Assembly (NCBI GenBank): GCA_002371895.1
Contig: DFHM01000006.1
Coordinates: 7,133 to 65,897 of the forward strand
Direction of reading: 5' to 3'
Origin: Candidatus Saccharibacteria bacterium UBA3723
GTDB taxonomy: Bacteria; Patescibacteriota; Saccharimonadia; Saccharimonadales; Saccharimonadaceae
Length of the DNA stretch: 58,765 nt
The notes below the pieces were generated by a model. The model had not been told where the DNA came from. It did no database searches and saw nothing but the letters and a program-made list of their open reading frames with translations. Shown in pieces: positions 33,780 through 42,793 of the stretch; position 1 is the first letter of the stretch, and each line of letters begins with the position of its first letter. The translations under genes were made by a program, and so were the position numbers.

Positions 33780-34787
33780 TTAGCCCTCAAGACCGCGTGG
33801 CGGCTCGCCTTCTGGCTCGTCTAGAAGTTTTTTACTCTTGATTTCGTAGCGGCGGCCATTTACTGGGGAGACAAAGTAATCCTCACTGAGAAGATTAATA
33901 AACATACCGAGGTCCTTGTCGTCCATGATAATGATCTTGCCCTGATCGTCGGTCATAAGCTCAAGCTGCATCTCGTCGGCATAATCTAGAAGCTGATCTT
34001 GCTTCATTTCGCCGATTTCGATGTTTTGGAGTTTCTTTACGAGAGGCTTCTTATCCTCGAGTAAAGCGTTCAAGGTAAGGCCTTCCGGGAAGCTTAGGCT
34101 GTAGGCTTCTTGGATTTCCTTGGCCTTTTGCTCGGAAATAACCTGAGATTTGTAATCAAATTGGAATAGTTTTTCAAACTTGGACTGGTTAAAAATGATG
34201 ATTTGACCATCTACGATAGCGGTTTCATTGCCATCCGGAACCTTGATTGCGACATCAGCAGTGAGCGGCTCAAAGCTTTCGCCGTTGAGCTCCCAGCCGA
34301 GCTTGCCCTTGAGAGCGGAGCTTGCAGCGAGGTTCTTGGCGATATAGAAGGTCTTCTGGCCATCTTCGCCCGGGTAAGTAAACTTTGCAACAATGCCTTT
34401 GATGCGCTTGAATTCGTATTCGTCATCAGTAAAGAAAGCAATGTCCTTATATTCGTGCTCGATAAGATGAATCAAAGTTTCGGCGCGGCCGACTTTCTCG
34501 AGTTCAATACGATAAATAACTTTATCTTCACCATCGGAAAGTTCATATTCGCGACATTCTAGACCCTTGTCCGCCTCTTTGATGATGTATTCGACAGCCT
34601 CTAGCATAAATAGAGACTTTATAGTCTGCATCAATACGTCACTGTAGCGTACTTTGTATGGGGTGTAATTCTTGTTGAACAAGAATAGTTCTACGGATAC
34701 GTTGTTTTTTATTTCATCGACGGAATTCGCCCACTGAAAAACGTCAAATTCTGGTTGGCCAGTTTGGCCGGCGGTATTTTCTTCCAT
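33780..34787 (-). CDS. DUF4868 (KwaB-like) protein
   Basis: 335 aa, soluble. Pattern match to DUF4868/KwaB is in two places. One is DGQIIIFNQSKFEKLFQFDY (about 185-205; family: d.ifI.n..nFE.iF.y). The other is the C-terminal INLLSEDYFVSPVNGRRYEI then SKKLLD (family: vLnddyl.S.ltg.kYe..sK). The N-terminal VELFLFNKNYTPYKVRYSDV and KTFYIAKNLAASSALKG also fit. KwaB is the DNA-binding component of the Kiwa anti-phage system; a KwaA membrane partner is not adjacent here. Strong RBS GAGGAGGAG and a TAAAAT box upstream. First gene of a four-gene operon. Confidence 0.65.
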   Translation of the reverse strand: MEENTAGQTGQPEFDVFQWANSVDEIKNNVSVELFLFNKNYTPYKVRYSDVLMQTIKSLFMLEAVEYIIKEADKGLECREYELSDGEDKVIYRIELEKVGRAETLIHLIEHEYKDIAFFTDDEYEFKRIKGIVAKFTYPGEDGQKTFYIAKNLAASSALKGKLGWELNGESFEPLTADVAIKVPDGNETAIVDGQIIIFNQSKFEKLFQFDYKSQVISEQKAKEIQEAYSLSFPEGLTLNALLEDKKPLVKKLQNIEIGEMKQDQLLDYADEMQLELMTDDQGKIIIMDDKDLGMFINLLSEDYFVSPVNGRRYEIKSKKLLDEPEGEPPRGLEG

Positions 34788-34818
34788 TCTCCTCCTCTTA
34801 TGTACCTATTTTAACAGA

Positions 34819-36081
34819 TTATTCGTCGAGTGCCGCTTGAAGCTGCGGATCTTCTTCTTTATTGATTTGCTCGAAGCTACGGGTAACTTCTTTATCCGGA
34901 GTGATGCCTTCGCCGTTGATATTCTTGCCCTTTGGCGTATACCATTTGGCAACTGTAACGCGGAGGATTTCGCCAGTAGTGAATTCTTCGAGAGCTTGAA
35001 CGCTACCCTTGCCGTAGGTCTTTTCACCAATAATAGTGGCCTTCTTGTAGTCCTGAAGGGCGCCGGTAACGATTTCGGATGCGGATGCCGTAGAGCCATT
35101 AACGAGCACGATAGTCTTCCTGCCGGAAAGAATTGCTTTGCCGCGTTCGGCGTAAGTTTTTTCGCTATAAACACCGTTGGCGGACTTTTGCTCTACAACA
35201 ATATCACCATCAATCCAAAGCGATGCAACTTCTTTTGCGGCACTAACGTAGCCACCACCATTACCGCGAAGATCGATAATAACTTTCTTGACGTTACGAT
35301 CTACTGCTTCCTGTGCTTTTTCGCGTGCAAGTTTACCAGTATCAAGGTCGAAGCGAGTAATCGTAATAATTGCTGTATCGTCGCGGTATTCGGAATAGAC
35401 ACTTACGTTGTTGATAACTTCACGGGTAAGCTCGAATTCTTTTTCTTCATTGTCGCGCATGACAGTAAGGACAACTTTTGTACCTTCTGCACCACGGAGC
35501 TTTTTTGCAACATCTTCAACAGATAAGCTTGAGATATCTTCGCCATCAGCCTTATAGATAATGTCGCCTGCAAGCACGCCAGCACGACGAGCTGGGTTGT
35601 CTGGAGTAGTGCGAAGAACCTTGACGTAGCCATCACGTTCGCCGATTTCTACACCAATACCAGCGCCAACATCACCGTTGAGATCTTTTTCAAACTCTTT
35701 TGCCTCTTCGGCGGACATATAATAAGTGTATTTATCGCCAGCAGCGTTGACTAAACCGCGCTTTGCTTCTTGAATGACTTGGTCTTTATCGATTGCGCCA
35801 TCATAATTCTGAACTAAACGCTGATAAATAGCATTAAGTGAACTGAAATCTACTTCCGAAGCCGTGGTGCTTTTGCCGCCCAAATATGGAGCGAATTTGC
35901 CAAGCATCGTCTCCCAGTTCATACCAACACCGAAGCCTACTGCTAGGGTGATAAAACTAATAATTATCGAGGTTGCAAGGTTTACTTTTTTCTCGGATGC
36001 AGGGCTGCGATAATACAAGTCCCGTGTTTCATTCTTGTTTTTCTGTGTGCTAGTTTTATTAGTTTCGCTTCGTTTAGTCAT
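34819..36081 (-). CDS. C-terminal processing protease (S41, CtpA/Prc-like)
   Basis: 420 aa. A cytoplasmic Lys-rich start and one TM (about 34-54) lead to an extracytoplasmic S41 peptidase. Elements in order: YTYYMSAEEAKEFEKDLNG, PDZ domain (GIGVEIGERDGYVKVLRTTPDNPARRAGVLAGDII), RFDLDTG, LRGNGGGYVSAA, catalytic Ser in NGSTASASEIVTGAL and Lys in GEKTYGKGSVQ, YTPKGKNINGEGITPD. Ser-Lys dyad intact. Likely acts on envelope proteins; the adjacent PcsB-like hydrolase and FtsEX suggest control of septal wall hydrolysis (inference). TAAAAT 36093-36088 ends 6 nt before ATG. Confidence 0.94.
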   Translation of the reverse strand: MTKRSETNKTSTQKNKNETRDLYYRSPASEKKVNLATSIIISFITLAVGFGVGMNWETMLGKFAPYLGGKSTTASEVDFSSLNAIYQRLVQNYDGAIDKDQVIQEAKRGLVNAAGDKYTYYMSAEEAKEFEKDLNGDVGAGIGVEIGERDGYVKVLRTTPDNPARRAGVLAGDIIYKADGEDISSLSVEDVAKKLRGAEGTKVVLTVMRDNEEKEFELTREVINNVSVYSEYRDDTAIITITRFDLDTGKLAREKAQEAVDRNVKKVIIDLRGNGGGYVSAAKEVASLWIDGDIVVEQKSANGVYSEKTYAERGKAILSGRKTIVLVNGSTASASEIVTGALQDYKKATIIGEKTYGKGSVQALEEFTTGEILRVTVAKWYTPKGKNINGEGITPDKEVTRSFEQINKEEDPQLQAALDE

Positions 36082-36128
36082 AGAACTATTTTAACACGAA
36101 GCTAATGCTTATACCTGAAAAGAATAGA

Positions 36129-37253
36129 TTATTTACCGAAATAAATATAGGTGAACATGGCCTTATTTACGGTCATTTCGGAATATTCGCCACGAGTCCA
36201 GTTGTACTGCGAAACGTGAACTTGATTGCCATTTATCCACTCTACCCAAACTGCGTGACCATAAGGGCCACTGAGCGAGATACCAACATAACCCGGCTTC
36301 GGCTCGGTTGTAACGAGATAGCCGGCTGCGCGAGCATTGTTTAGCCACTGATTTGCATTACCGCGGCCGCCCCAATAAGGCATGTAGCCGTAAGTCTGAT
36401 AGACCTTCCATGCGGTATAGCTAACACATTCACAAATATACATACCCCAGCGGTCGGAATAAGCATCCTTTTGCTTTGGACAAACGCTACTATATGGATA
36501 GCCACCCTTCCCTGGGTCGCCAGGAGTGACCGTGCCGCCGTATTGACGAGCAAGATCTGCCAAGATTGCCTGTTGTTTCTTCTCGAGCTCGGCCTTTTGG
36601 CCATTTGCGTCACTCTTTAGCTTTTGATATTCAGCCTCACTACTGCGGGTCTCTGCAAGTAACTTTGCTTGCTCTGCTTCAGATGCGGCAAGTTGTTGTT
36701 TCTGAGTGCTTAAATCTTTTAGGATTAACTCTGCATTTTTCTTCTTTACGGTGAGCTCTTCCTTGAGGTTTTTGTTTTCCTCGATAATATCCGAGAGTGT
36801 GTCGGAAATGCTCGTGAGCTTTACCTCTTCGTCAACAAAAGTCGAGAAATTTTCCGAAGAAGCAAGGCGTTCGATCGTAGAGACACTGTCGTTGTAATAG
36901 AACTGAGCAATGATGAAGCCGACCGTATCGGAGTTCTCATTGATGCGGTTTTGGACGGTCTCAATCTCGATAACAAGCTGGTCGTGCTCGGCCTGCTTTA
37001 GGTCGATTTGCTTCTTTAGTGTGGCCTGCTGATTTTGCAAAATCGCAATCTGATTCGAGATGGTGTTCGCCTTTGCAGCGAGAGCACTGGCCTGAGACTC
37101 GTATTCGCTGATTTGTTTGCGAAGGTCGTTGATTTCGTTTGTGACTTTGTTGTAATCGTCCTGAGTGTATGCAGATACGGTGGTCTGGAGTACACAAGAA
37201 AAAACTATAGTTATAGCGACAGCAAGACAGAATAGATTACGCCATACTTTCAT
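36129..37253 (-). CDS. PcsB-like coiled-coil CHAP peptidoglycan hydrolase
   Basis: 374 aa. Signal peptide (about 1-28, ending TVSAYT), a long coiled coil (about 30-235) rich in Lys, Glu, Gln and Ala, then a short linker and CHAP domain with Cys in CECVSYTAWKVYQ and His in GPYGHAVWVEWI. This is the PcsB/CwlO architecture, where the coiled coil docks onto FtsEX and conformational change activates the CHAP domain. ftsX and ftsE lie directly upstream on the same strand. A TATGGT box ends 6 nt before ATG, after the ftsX terminator. Confidence 0.9.
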   Translation of the reverse strand: MKVWRNLFCLAVAITIVFSCVLQTTVSAYTQDDYNKVTNEINDLRKQISEYESQASALAAKANTISNQIAILQNQQATLKKQIDLKQAEHDQLVIEIETVQNRINENSDTVGFIIAQFYYNDSVSTIERLASSENFSTFVDEEVKLTSISDTLSDIIEENKNLKEELTVKKKNAELILKDLSTQKQQLAASEAEQAKLLAETRSSEAEYQKLKSDANGQKAELEKKQQAILADLARQYGGTVTPGDPGKGGYPYSSVCPKQKDAYSDRWGMYICECVSYTAWKVYQTYGYMPYWGGRGNANQWLNNARAAGYLVTTEPKPGYVGISLSGPYGHAVWVEWINGNQVHVSQYNWTRGEYSEMTVNKAMFTYIYFGK

Positions 37254-37271
37254 GTCTATACCATAGCATAA

Positions 37272-37309
37272 GCAAAAAGACTTGGCAAGTGGCTGCCAAG
37301 TCTGTTTTA
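37272..37309 (-). terminator. Terminator after ftsX
   Basis: Minus strand AGACTTGGCA-GCCACT-TGCCAAGTCT followed by TTTTGC; 10-bp perfect stem between ftsX and the pcsB-like gene, so the latter depends on its own promoter. Confidence 0.9.
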
Positions 37310-37313
37310 TCCG

Positions 37314-38408
37314 TTATTCAGCTTCTTTCTTTGCTGGCTTCTTTTTGTGTATTTTCTTCACGGCACGTACGCGATCGGCCTTTGTTTTGGTCTTAATATA
37401 TTTGCTGGAAGCCAATAATGAAGATATTACACCAATTAGTATGCCGACTGCAAGCAATCCTGCCGCGACAAAGTACCAATACTTGGTCATAAGCTCTACG
37501 GTTGGATCCAAGGTGTTGCCAACGCTGCCCTGCAAGGAGAATACCGTAGCGTAGATTGCTGCGCCCGCAATGAAGGCTGCAACAATACCATATAGGCTTG
37601 CCTCTACTACGAATGGACCCATGATGAACCAGTGGCTGGCGCCAACAAGATTCATCATATAGATTTCTTCCTTGCGGTTGAAGATTGCCATGCGGATCGT
37701 ATTAAAGACAACTAGAATTGCGATGAGAGCAAAGACGCCTGCTGCGCCAAGACCAAAGATTTCGATGCGGTTCATAATGGACGCAATGCGATCAATCGTC
37801 TCGCGGTGACTAGTGGAGTAGCTCGGTGGACGCGCATCTAGCATGTTTACCATCGACTCGTCGGTATTTACGAAGTTTTCTAGTTCGGAGGTGTCGTTAA
37901 GGTTGCGCAACTTTACGTTGATTGTCCACGGAATCTTATTTGGAGCTTCATACAGAGCTTCGATATACGCTTTATCTGTAATATTACTTTCTTTGATAAG
38001 CTTTTTGATTGAGGCAATATTTGCTTCTTCTGGGGATGTAGCTTTCACCTCTGTTACGGAATCAAGTTCTTTTAGGCGATTAGTGATTTTTTCGATTTGC
38101 TCGTTGGTAGCCCCCTGCTTGACGTAGATGGACATATCTACCTGAGACTCCACCATGGTAATGGCGGTATTCATTGCACTAGTAGCAACCAATGTCGCAG
38201 CAAGAACTATTAATGTGATGGCCATAATTGCAATAGCAGCTACGCTAAGCCAGGTGTTACGTACAAAGCTCTTGGTACCGTATTTCATTACGCGTACACC
38301 AGTACGGAGATGATGTTTGCGGGTCTTAGTAATGCGATTTAGGCGCTCTTTACTAATACGAGCAGTATTCTTTTGCTCTTCTTTTTCTGCTTTTGTCATT
38401 TTTGCCAT
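37314..38408 (-). CDS. ftsX: Cell division protein FtsX
   Basis: 364 aa (usual about 300). Four TM segments: the first after a basic N-terminus (about 52-77), and three at about 213-236, 263-285 and 309-332. The extracellular domain between TM1 and TM2 contains VDMSIYVKQGATNEQIEKI (family: vyL......q....). Near TM2 and TM3: GLGAAGVFALIAILVVFNTIRMAIFNRKEEIYMMNLVGAS (family: NTIRLTI..RR.EI.IMKLVGAT). The N-terminal extension of about 45 residues and Lys-rich C-terminus are extra. Lies 1 nt after ftsE. Transmits ATPase signals to the wall hydrolase. Confidence 0.93.
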   Translation of the reverse strand: MAKMTKAEKEEQKNTARISKERLNRITKTRKHHLRTGVRVMKYGTKSFVRNTWLSVAAIAIMAITLIVLAATLVATSAMNTAITMVESQVDMSIYVKQGATNEQIEKITNRLKELDSVTEVKATSPEEANIASIKKLIKESNITDKAYIEALYEAPNKIPWTINVKLRNLNDTSELENFVNTDESMVNMLDARPPSYSTSHRETIDRIASIMNRIEIFGLGAAGVFALIAILVVFNTIRMAIFNRKEEIYMMNLVGASHWFIMGPFVVEASLYGIVAAFIAGAAIYATVFSLQGSVGNTLDPTVELMTKYWYFVAAGLLAVGILIGVISSLLASSKYIKTKTKADRVRAVKKIHKKKPAKKEAE

Positions 38409-38409
38409 A

Positions 38410-39276
38410 CTAGTTTATAAACCTCCTCTTTGGAGCGGCCTTGCGAATAATCTTTTCTGATTCGGCAGGAGACTCTGGAACGATGATATGCTGTGGCCTA
38501 GAATTAGTAGCATTGCGAATTTCTGTTGCGGTTGGCGCGGCTCGATGTGTAGATGCTAGCGGACGCTTAATAATCTTACTGTGCGTTGCGTCGAGATCGT
38601 AATAGCCATTATTCTTTTGATCGCCAATAATTCTACCGTCGCGAATCGTGATAACGCGTTTTTTGAGCTGATTGACTATCTTATCGTCATGGGTTGTAAC
38701 AAGAATAGTCGTGCCAAAATTGTTAATCTCTTCTAGCAGGCGAACGATACCCCATGCAGTTTCTGGGTCTAGGTTGCCAGTAGGCTCATCCGCTATAAGA
38801 ATCTTTGGCTGACGTGCCATTGAGCGCGCAATTGCGACACGCTGACGCTCACCACCAGAAAGATCTTCTGGGAAGCGATGGCCTTTGTCTGCGAGGCCAA
38901 CTAGGTCTAGAACTTTTGGAACGGTACGACGAATCTCGGCGTTTGATACGCCAACAATCTCGAGTGCGAATGCGACATTTTCGTAAACAGTGCGGTTTGG
39001 TAGAAGTTTGTAATCCTGGAAGACGACACCGATACGACGACGAAGATGTGGAACATGACGACGTTTTAGGTAATCATAATCAATGCCACCCACCATGATT
39101 TTACCGGAAGTAGGAACTTCCTCACGAGTGAGCATTTTTATCAATGTAGACTTCCCGGCACCAGATTTACCTACGAGAAAGACGAATTCCTTTGGCTGGA
39201 TGTGCAAAGAAACATTCTTAAGCGCTGGCTCTTTATCGCCAGGATAGTACTTGACGACGTCATCGAGTAATATCAT
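38410..39276 (-). CDS. ftsE: Cell division ATP-binding protein FtsE
   Basis: 288 aa, about 60 longer than usual. ABC ATPase: Walker A GKSGAGKST (36-44), Q loop VFQDYKLLPNRTVYENVAF, signature LSGGERQRVAIARS, Walker B ILIADEPTGNLDPETA, H loop VTTHD. The C-terminal extension (about 228-288) is basic and Pro/Ser-rich with no TM, possibly a cytoplasmic regulatory tail. A TAATAT box ends 6 nt before ATG. Gene order prfB, ftsE, ftsX is widespread in bacteria. Confidence 0.95.
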   Translation of the reverse strand: MILLDDVVKYYPGDKEPALKNVSLHIQPKEFVFLVGKSGAGKSTLIKMLTREEVPTSGKIMVGGIDYDYLKRRHVPHLRRRIGVVFQDYKLLPNRTVYENVAFALEIVGVSNAEIRRTVPKVLDLVGLADKGHRFPEDLSGGERQRVAIARSMARQPKILIADEPTGNLDPETAWGIVRLLEEINNFGTTILVTTHDDKIVNQLKKRVITIRDGRIIGDQKNNGYYDLDATHSKIIKRPLASTHRAAPTATEIRNATNSRPQHIIVPESPAESEKIIRKAAPKRRFIN

Positions 39277-39300
39277 ACGCCTATATTAACATAAGCTTGA

Positions 39301-40371
39301 TTAGTTGTCCAAATATGCAGCAATGAAATTATCTATTTTTCCATCCAAAACCGCGTCAGCATCGTTTTCTTCATACTTTGTACGGGTGTCTTTGACGAGT
39401 TTATATGGATGAAGGACATAATTACGAATTTGCTGCCCCCAACTAGCAGATTCTCCAGCGCGAAGCTTGTCAACAGATTCAGCGTTTTGCTCCTGCATCA
39501 TTTGCTGGAGTTTACCACGCAGAATTTCCATGGCTTTTTCTTTGTTTTGAAGCTGACTGCGCTCGTTCTGAATTGCGACAACGGTATTGGTAGGAATATG
39601 CGTAATGCGGACAGCGGAATTCGTTGTGTTGACCGACTGGCCGCCGTGTCCGCCGGAATGATAAACGTCAATACGAAGATCTTTTGGATCGATTTGGACT
39701 TCGGAATCGTCCTTAATGACCGGCAAAACTTCAACTAGTGCGAAGGAAGTTTGGCGCAAATGGTCCGCGTTGAACGGGCTAAGACGCACCAAACGATGCG
39801 TGCCGTGCTCGGATTTTAGTTGGCCATAAACATTTGTGCCAGAAAGCTCCATAACGGAAGTCTTAATGCCGGCTTCTTCGCCTTCGACGCGATCAATGAT
39901 TTGCACTTTGATTTTATGCTGCTCTGCCCAGCGCAAATACATACGCTCGAGCATACCAGACCAGTCCATCGCCTCAGTGCCACCAGCACCAGCCGTAATG
40001 CGCAAAATTGCATCATTATGATCATACTTGCCTGTATAGCGAAGTGCTTGGCGCATAGTTTTGAGGTTTTCTTCCATTGCATCAAGCTGACCAGAAAATT
40101 CTTCGGCAAGCGATTCGTCGCCAAGCTCCATGAGTTCAGTCAAATCATTTATCTGTGTCTTTAATAAAGTCCACGGATCAAGTTCGTCGTGAAGATTTGC
40201 GACCTTGGTGGTTTTTTCGCGCGCAACATCAGGATTGTTCCAAATTTCCGGCACGGCAACTTCTTCTTCGAGATTCTGAAGTTCTGCAAGTTTTTGGTCG
40301 ATGGATAATTTTTGCCAGACAATATCAAATTCGCTTTTTAGCGAATCTAGTCGCTTCTGCAAGTCAAACAT
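39301..40371 (-). CDS. prfB: Peptide chain release factor 2
   Basis: 356 aa from ATG 40371. RF2 identity: specificity loop SPF in RLVRLSPFNADHLRQTSFA and the GGQ loop HSGGHGGQSVNTTNSAVRI; domain 1 helices precede. One continuous frame with no programmed frameshift site. The nominal upstream ATG (40380) overlaps the TATAAT box 40384-40379, so it cannot be on the transcript; the ATG at 40371, 7 nt downstream of the box, fits the leaderless spacing of neighbours. RF2 confirms that UGA is a stop in this genome. Heads the ftsE-ftsX group, though ftsE has its own -10 box. Confidence 0.93.
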   Translation of the reverse strand: MFDLQKRLDSLKSEFDIVWQKLSIDQKLAELQNLEEEVAVPEIWNNPDVAREKTTKVANLHDELDPWTLLKTQINDLTELMELGDESLAEEFSGQLDAMEENLKTMRQALRYTGKYDHNDAILRITAGAGGTEAMDWSGMLERMYLRWAEQHKIKVQIIDRVEGEEAGIKTSVMELSGTNVYGQLKSEHGTHRLVRLSPFNADHLRQTSFALVEVLPVIKDDSEVQIDPKDLRIDVYHSGGHGGQSVNTTNSAVRITHIPTNTVVAIQNERSQLQNKEKAMEILRGKLQQMMQEQNAESVDKLRAGESASWGQQIRNYVLHPYKLVKDTRTKYEENDADAVLDGKIDNFIAAYLDN

Positions 40372-40432
40372 ATTATTCATTATATCAAAAGCTTAAATAA
40401 ATAAGGCGTTAGCGTTGTATAATTTAGGTAAT

Positions 40433-42142
40433 ATGCGCAGTAGTGAGAACTATACAACCGCAACAAGAAAAGAAATCAATCGCTCGAACGAACAATCAGA
40501 AAAGTTTCAGGCCGCGGAAGCTCTAACTAGGTTAGGCATGCTAACCAAGATGAAAGACCTAGAGCTTTATCATGGCCGTACCGATGACGGTACGCCAGAC
40601 TGGCATATACGTGCAGATTTCAACAATGCAGACAACGCAACTGGAAATCGCAACGTAAATAAAGTCCCAGCGCTAAGCACAGGCACAAAAGATATTGCAT
40701 TAGAATTCGCGCAGGCCAGAGATCGCGGCCGCGGTCGTGCGGAAGTTTATCGCATGAAATCACGCAACCCAGACGCGAGAATTTTGAACCAGGATTTCGA
40801 CTGGAATAGCCTCTCGAGCCTAGAGCGGGACGAGGCAGCAAAAGCCGTTCGCAAGACTTTGCCTTCTATAGCAGAAGGTGTCGATCTTGCCTTTGAAGAC
40901 CGCAATGCGGGCCTTGGCACGCGTATTTATGAGACTCAATTTTGTAGCGGTGGCCCTTTTGGTGCATATACAGCCTCCGAAGACATTAATGCAATAGCCA
41001 CGAATCTTAGCGTGAGTCCAAGAATGGCCGAGCAAATTGGCGGAGCGCGCAACGTCCAATTGCTAATGGCGCAGGCGCCAGAATTTATGCGCGACATCCT
41101 GAACGCTTACGTAGACGGCAAAGATAGTATAAATATTCTTTTTACCGGCCAACAACATAGAACCAATATCCCAATTAGCCGAGAATATATCGGAAATTGG
41201 TTCAAAAATATGGACATTGTGGGCGCGAAATATCCTGTTAGATCAGCGACGCTCGGCAAAGAGCTAGACAACTACCTCATGTTTGAGCTAGACGATGTAG
41301 ATACTGAGGCGCGCATCGAAGAAGAGCGCATCGCAAAACAGCGTCGCATGGGTAGTATTGCGATGAAAATTGCGCAGAAAATGAACCCGAAACGATCCGG
41401 TATTTATGGCCTTCTCCATCGAAAATCGCCAGAAGGCGGCAAGAGCCAGAGCGAAATTATGGATCTATTGAATAATGACCTATATGCCGATCCGCACACC
41501 ATCGTTGAGACCGCAAAGAAAACACAAGGATACGACATGGTGCTCGAAGCGAGCGCGGGAGTTTGGGAGGGCTTCACTATTCAGCAGCACACCGAAACCG
41601 CACTGCAAGTTTTTGAAGATAATTACGCAGATAAACTTCCAGCCAAAATGTTGCCGTTAATGCGTTTGGCGCTACTAACTCACGACATTGGCAAAGGCGT
41701 CGCCGTCGCAAATGAAGGAAACAAGAGAAATCAAAAAGCCTATAATGTCGCCTATGCTAGGGACTTTATGGAGAAAAACAATGTCGACAATAGCACACTC
41801 GAATTAGTCCTTTCGATGATTAGCGAAGGCATGGAACGGACGACGGATTTCTCAATTAAAGCAAAAGAGGGGTCTAATGTTTCCTTTTATAATTACTGCA
41901 GTGATACGATTGGAAAATACCTAGGCAAACCGGCTACCGAAGAGGAAACTTATGGCTTTGGTCAGATGATGCTTGCGCTACAGACCTGCGATAGCGCAGC
42001 CTATACCGATATGGCTACAACGCGTTCCACAAATAGCAACTACAGACATCGCAATTATGCTAGCTTCAATAAATCGTTCAGACGAAAATCCGGGCTTACT
42101 GGACACAAGCTAAAACTAGAGCGCGATTTGGAACAAGTTTAA
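40433..42142 (+). CDS. Large protein: possible ADP-ribosyltransferase-like N-terminus plus HD domain
   Basis: 569 aa from ATG 40433 (TATAAT ends 9 nt upstream). N-terminal part: ELYHGRTDDG (about 43-52), VPALSTGTKDIALEFAQARD and RAEVYRMKSRNPDARIL. This resembles the first strand, S-T motif and following strand of ADP-ribosyltransferase folds. A candidate acidic site is less clear. C-terminal part has an HD-like phosphohydrolase pattern: IQQHTETALQVFED, then LALLTHDIGKGVAVA (HD pair and downstream Lys), about residues 387-430. No signal peptide. Roles in nucleotide signalling or as an effector are possible; both domain calls are from pattern only. Confidence 0.5.
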   Translation: MRSSENYTTATRKEINRSNEQSEKFQAAEALTRLGMLTKMKDLELYHGRTDDGTPDWHIRADFNNADNATGNRNVNKVPALSTGTKDIALEFAQARDRGRGRAEVYRMKSRNPDARILNQDFDWNSLSSLERDEAAKAVRKTLPSIAEGVDLAFEDRNAGLGTRIYETQFCSGGPFGAYTASEDINAIATNLSVSPRMAEQIGGARNVQLLMAQAPEFMRDILNAYVDGKDSINILFTGQQHRTNIPISREYIGNWFKNMDIVGAKYPVRSATLGKELDNYLMFELDDVDTEARIEEERIAKQRRMGSIAMKIAQKMNPKRSGIYGLLHRKSPEGGKSQSEIMDLLNNDLYADPHTIVETAKKTQGYDMVLEASAGVWEGFTIQQHTETALQVFEDNYADKLPAKMLPLMRLALLTHDIGKGVAVANEGNKRNQKAYNVAYARDFMEKNNVDNSTLELVLSMISEGMERTTDFSIKAKEGSNVSFYNYCSDTIGKYLGKPATEEETYGFGQMMLALQTCDSAAYTDMATTRSTNSNYRHRNYASFNKSFRRKSGLTGHKLKLERDLEQV

Positions 42143-42793
42143 TTATTGCGGTAAGTCAAAAAGCGGCAGTTCTGCAATGTCATAATCGGCAATTTTCGTG
42201 CGGCGAAGTTCGGTAGTATATGCGCCACAGCCGAGCGCTTCCCCAATATCTTCCGCGAGCGTGCGGATGTATGTGCCGCTGCTGACATGTGTGCGAATCT
42301 TCAAAAATGGCGACGCATAGTCTAATAATTCTAGCTCGTAGATTGTAACTTTACGCTTCGGCATTTCGACAGCTTTACCCGCACGCGCAAGCTTATAAGC
42401 GCGCTGGCCATTAATTTTGATAGCAGAAAAAGCTGGTGGAATTTGCTCGATTTCGCCAACAAATTGCGCGAGGGTTTCGATGATTTTTTCGCGCGAGATT
42501 TCTAGTTTTTTATCCGTAATAGTGATTTCGCCTTCTGGGTCGCCAGTACTTGAAGTTGCACCGAGGCGAATCGTGGCTTCATAAACTTTGTCGAGTTTTG
42601 TTAATTCTGGAGCCTTCTTGGTAGCTTTGCCGGCAAGCAATATTAACAGTCCGGTCGCGAATGGATCGAGTGTACCGGTGTGCCCGACTTTCACTTTATG
42701 GCCTTCGCGTTCGGATAATAAACGACGAACGCGCGCTACGGCGCCAAAAGAGCTCATTCCAGATGGTTTATCGACAAAAATTATTTCTTCCAT
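42143..42793 (-). CDS. truB: tRNA pseudouridine-55 synthase TruB
   Basis: 216 aa, shorter than the E. coli form (314) because the C-terminal PUA domain is absent. Makes Psi55 in the T loop of tRNAs. Motifs: FVDKPSGMSSFGAVARVRRL, GHTGTLDPFATGLLILLAGKATK with catalytic Asp43, YEATIRLGATSSTGDPEGE, QIPPAFSAIKINGQRAYKLAR and SSGTYIRTLAEDIGEALG. TATAAT (42806-42801) ends 7 nt before the ATG. It is divergent from the 42815 gene over only 21 bp. Confidence 0.94.
   Translation of the reverse strand: MEEIIFVDKPSGMSSFGAVARVRRLLSEREGHKVKVGHTGTLDPFATGLLILLAGKATKKAPELTKLDKVYEATIRLGATSSTGDPEGEITITDKKLEISREKIIETLAQFVGEIEQIPPAFSAIKINGQRAYKLARAGKAVEMPKRKVTIYELELLDYASPFLKIRTHVSSGTYIRTLAEDIGEALGCGAYTTELRRTKIADYDIAELPLFDLPQ

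Noticed and set aside
39301..40371. Programmed +1 frameshift in prfB
   Set aside because: A single open frame covers the whole protein with no internal UGA or slippery site.
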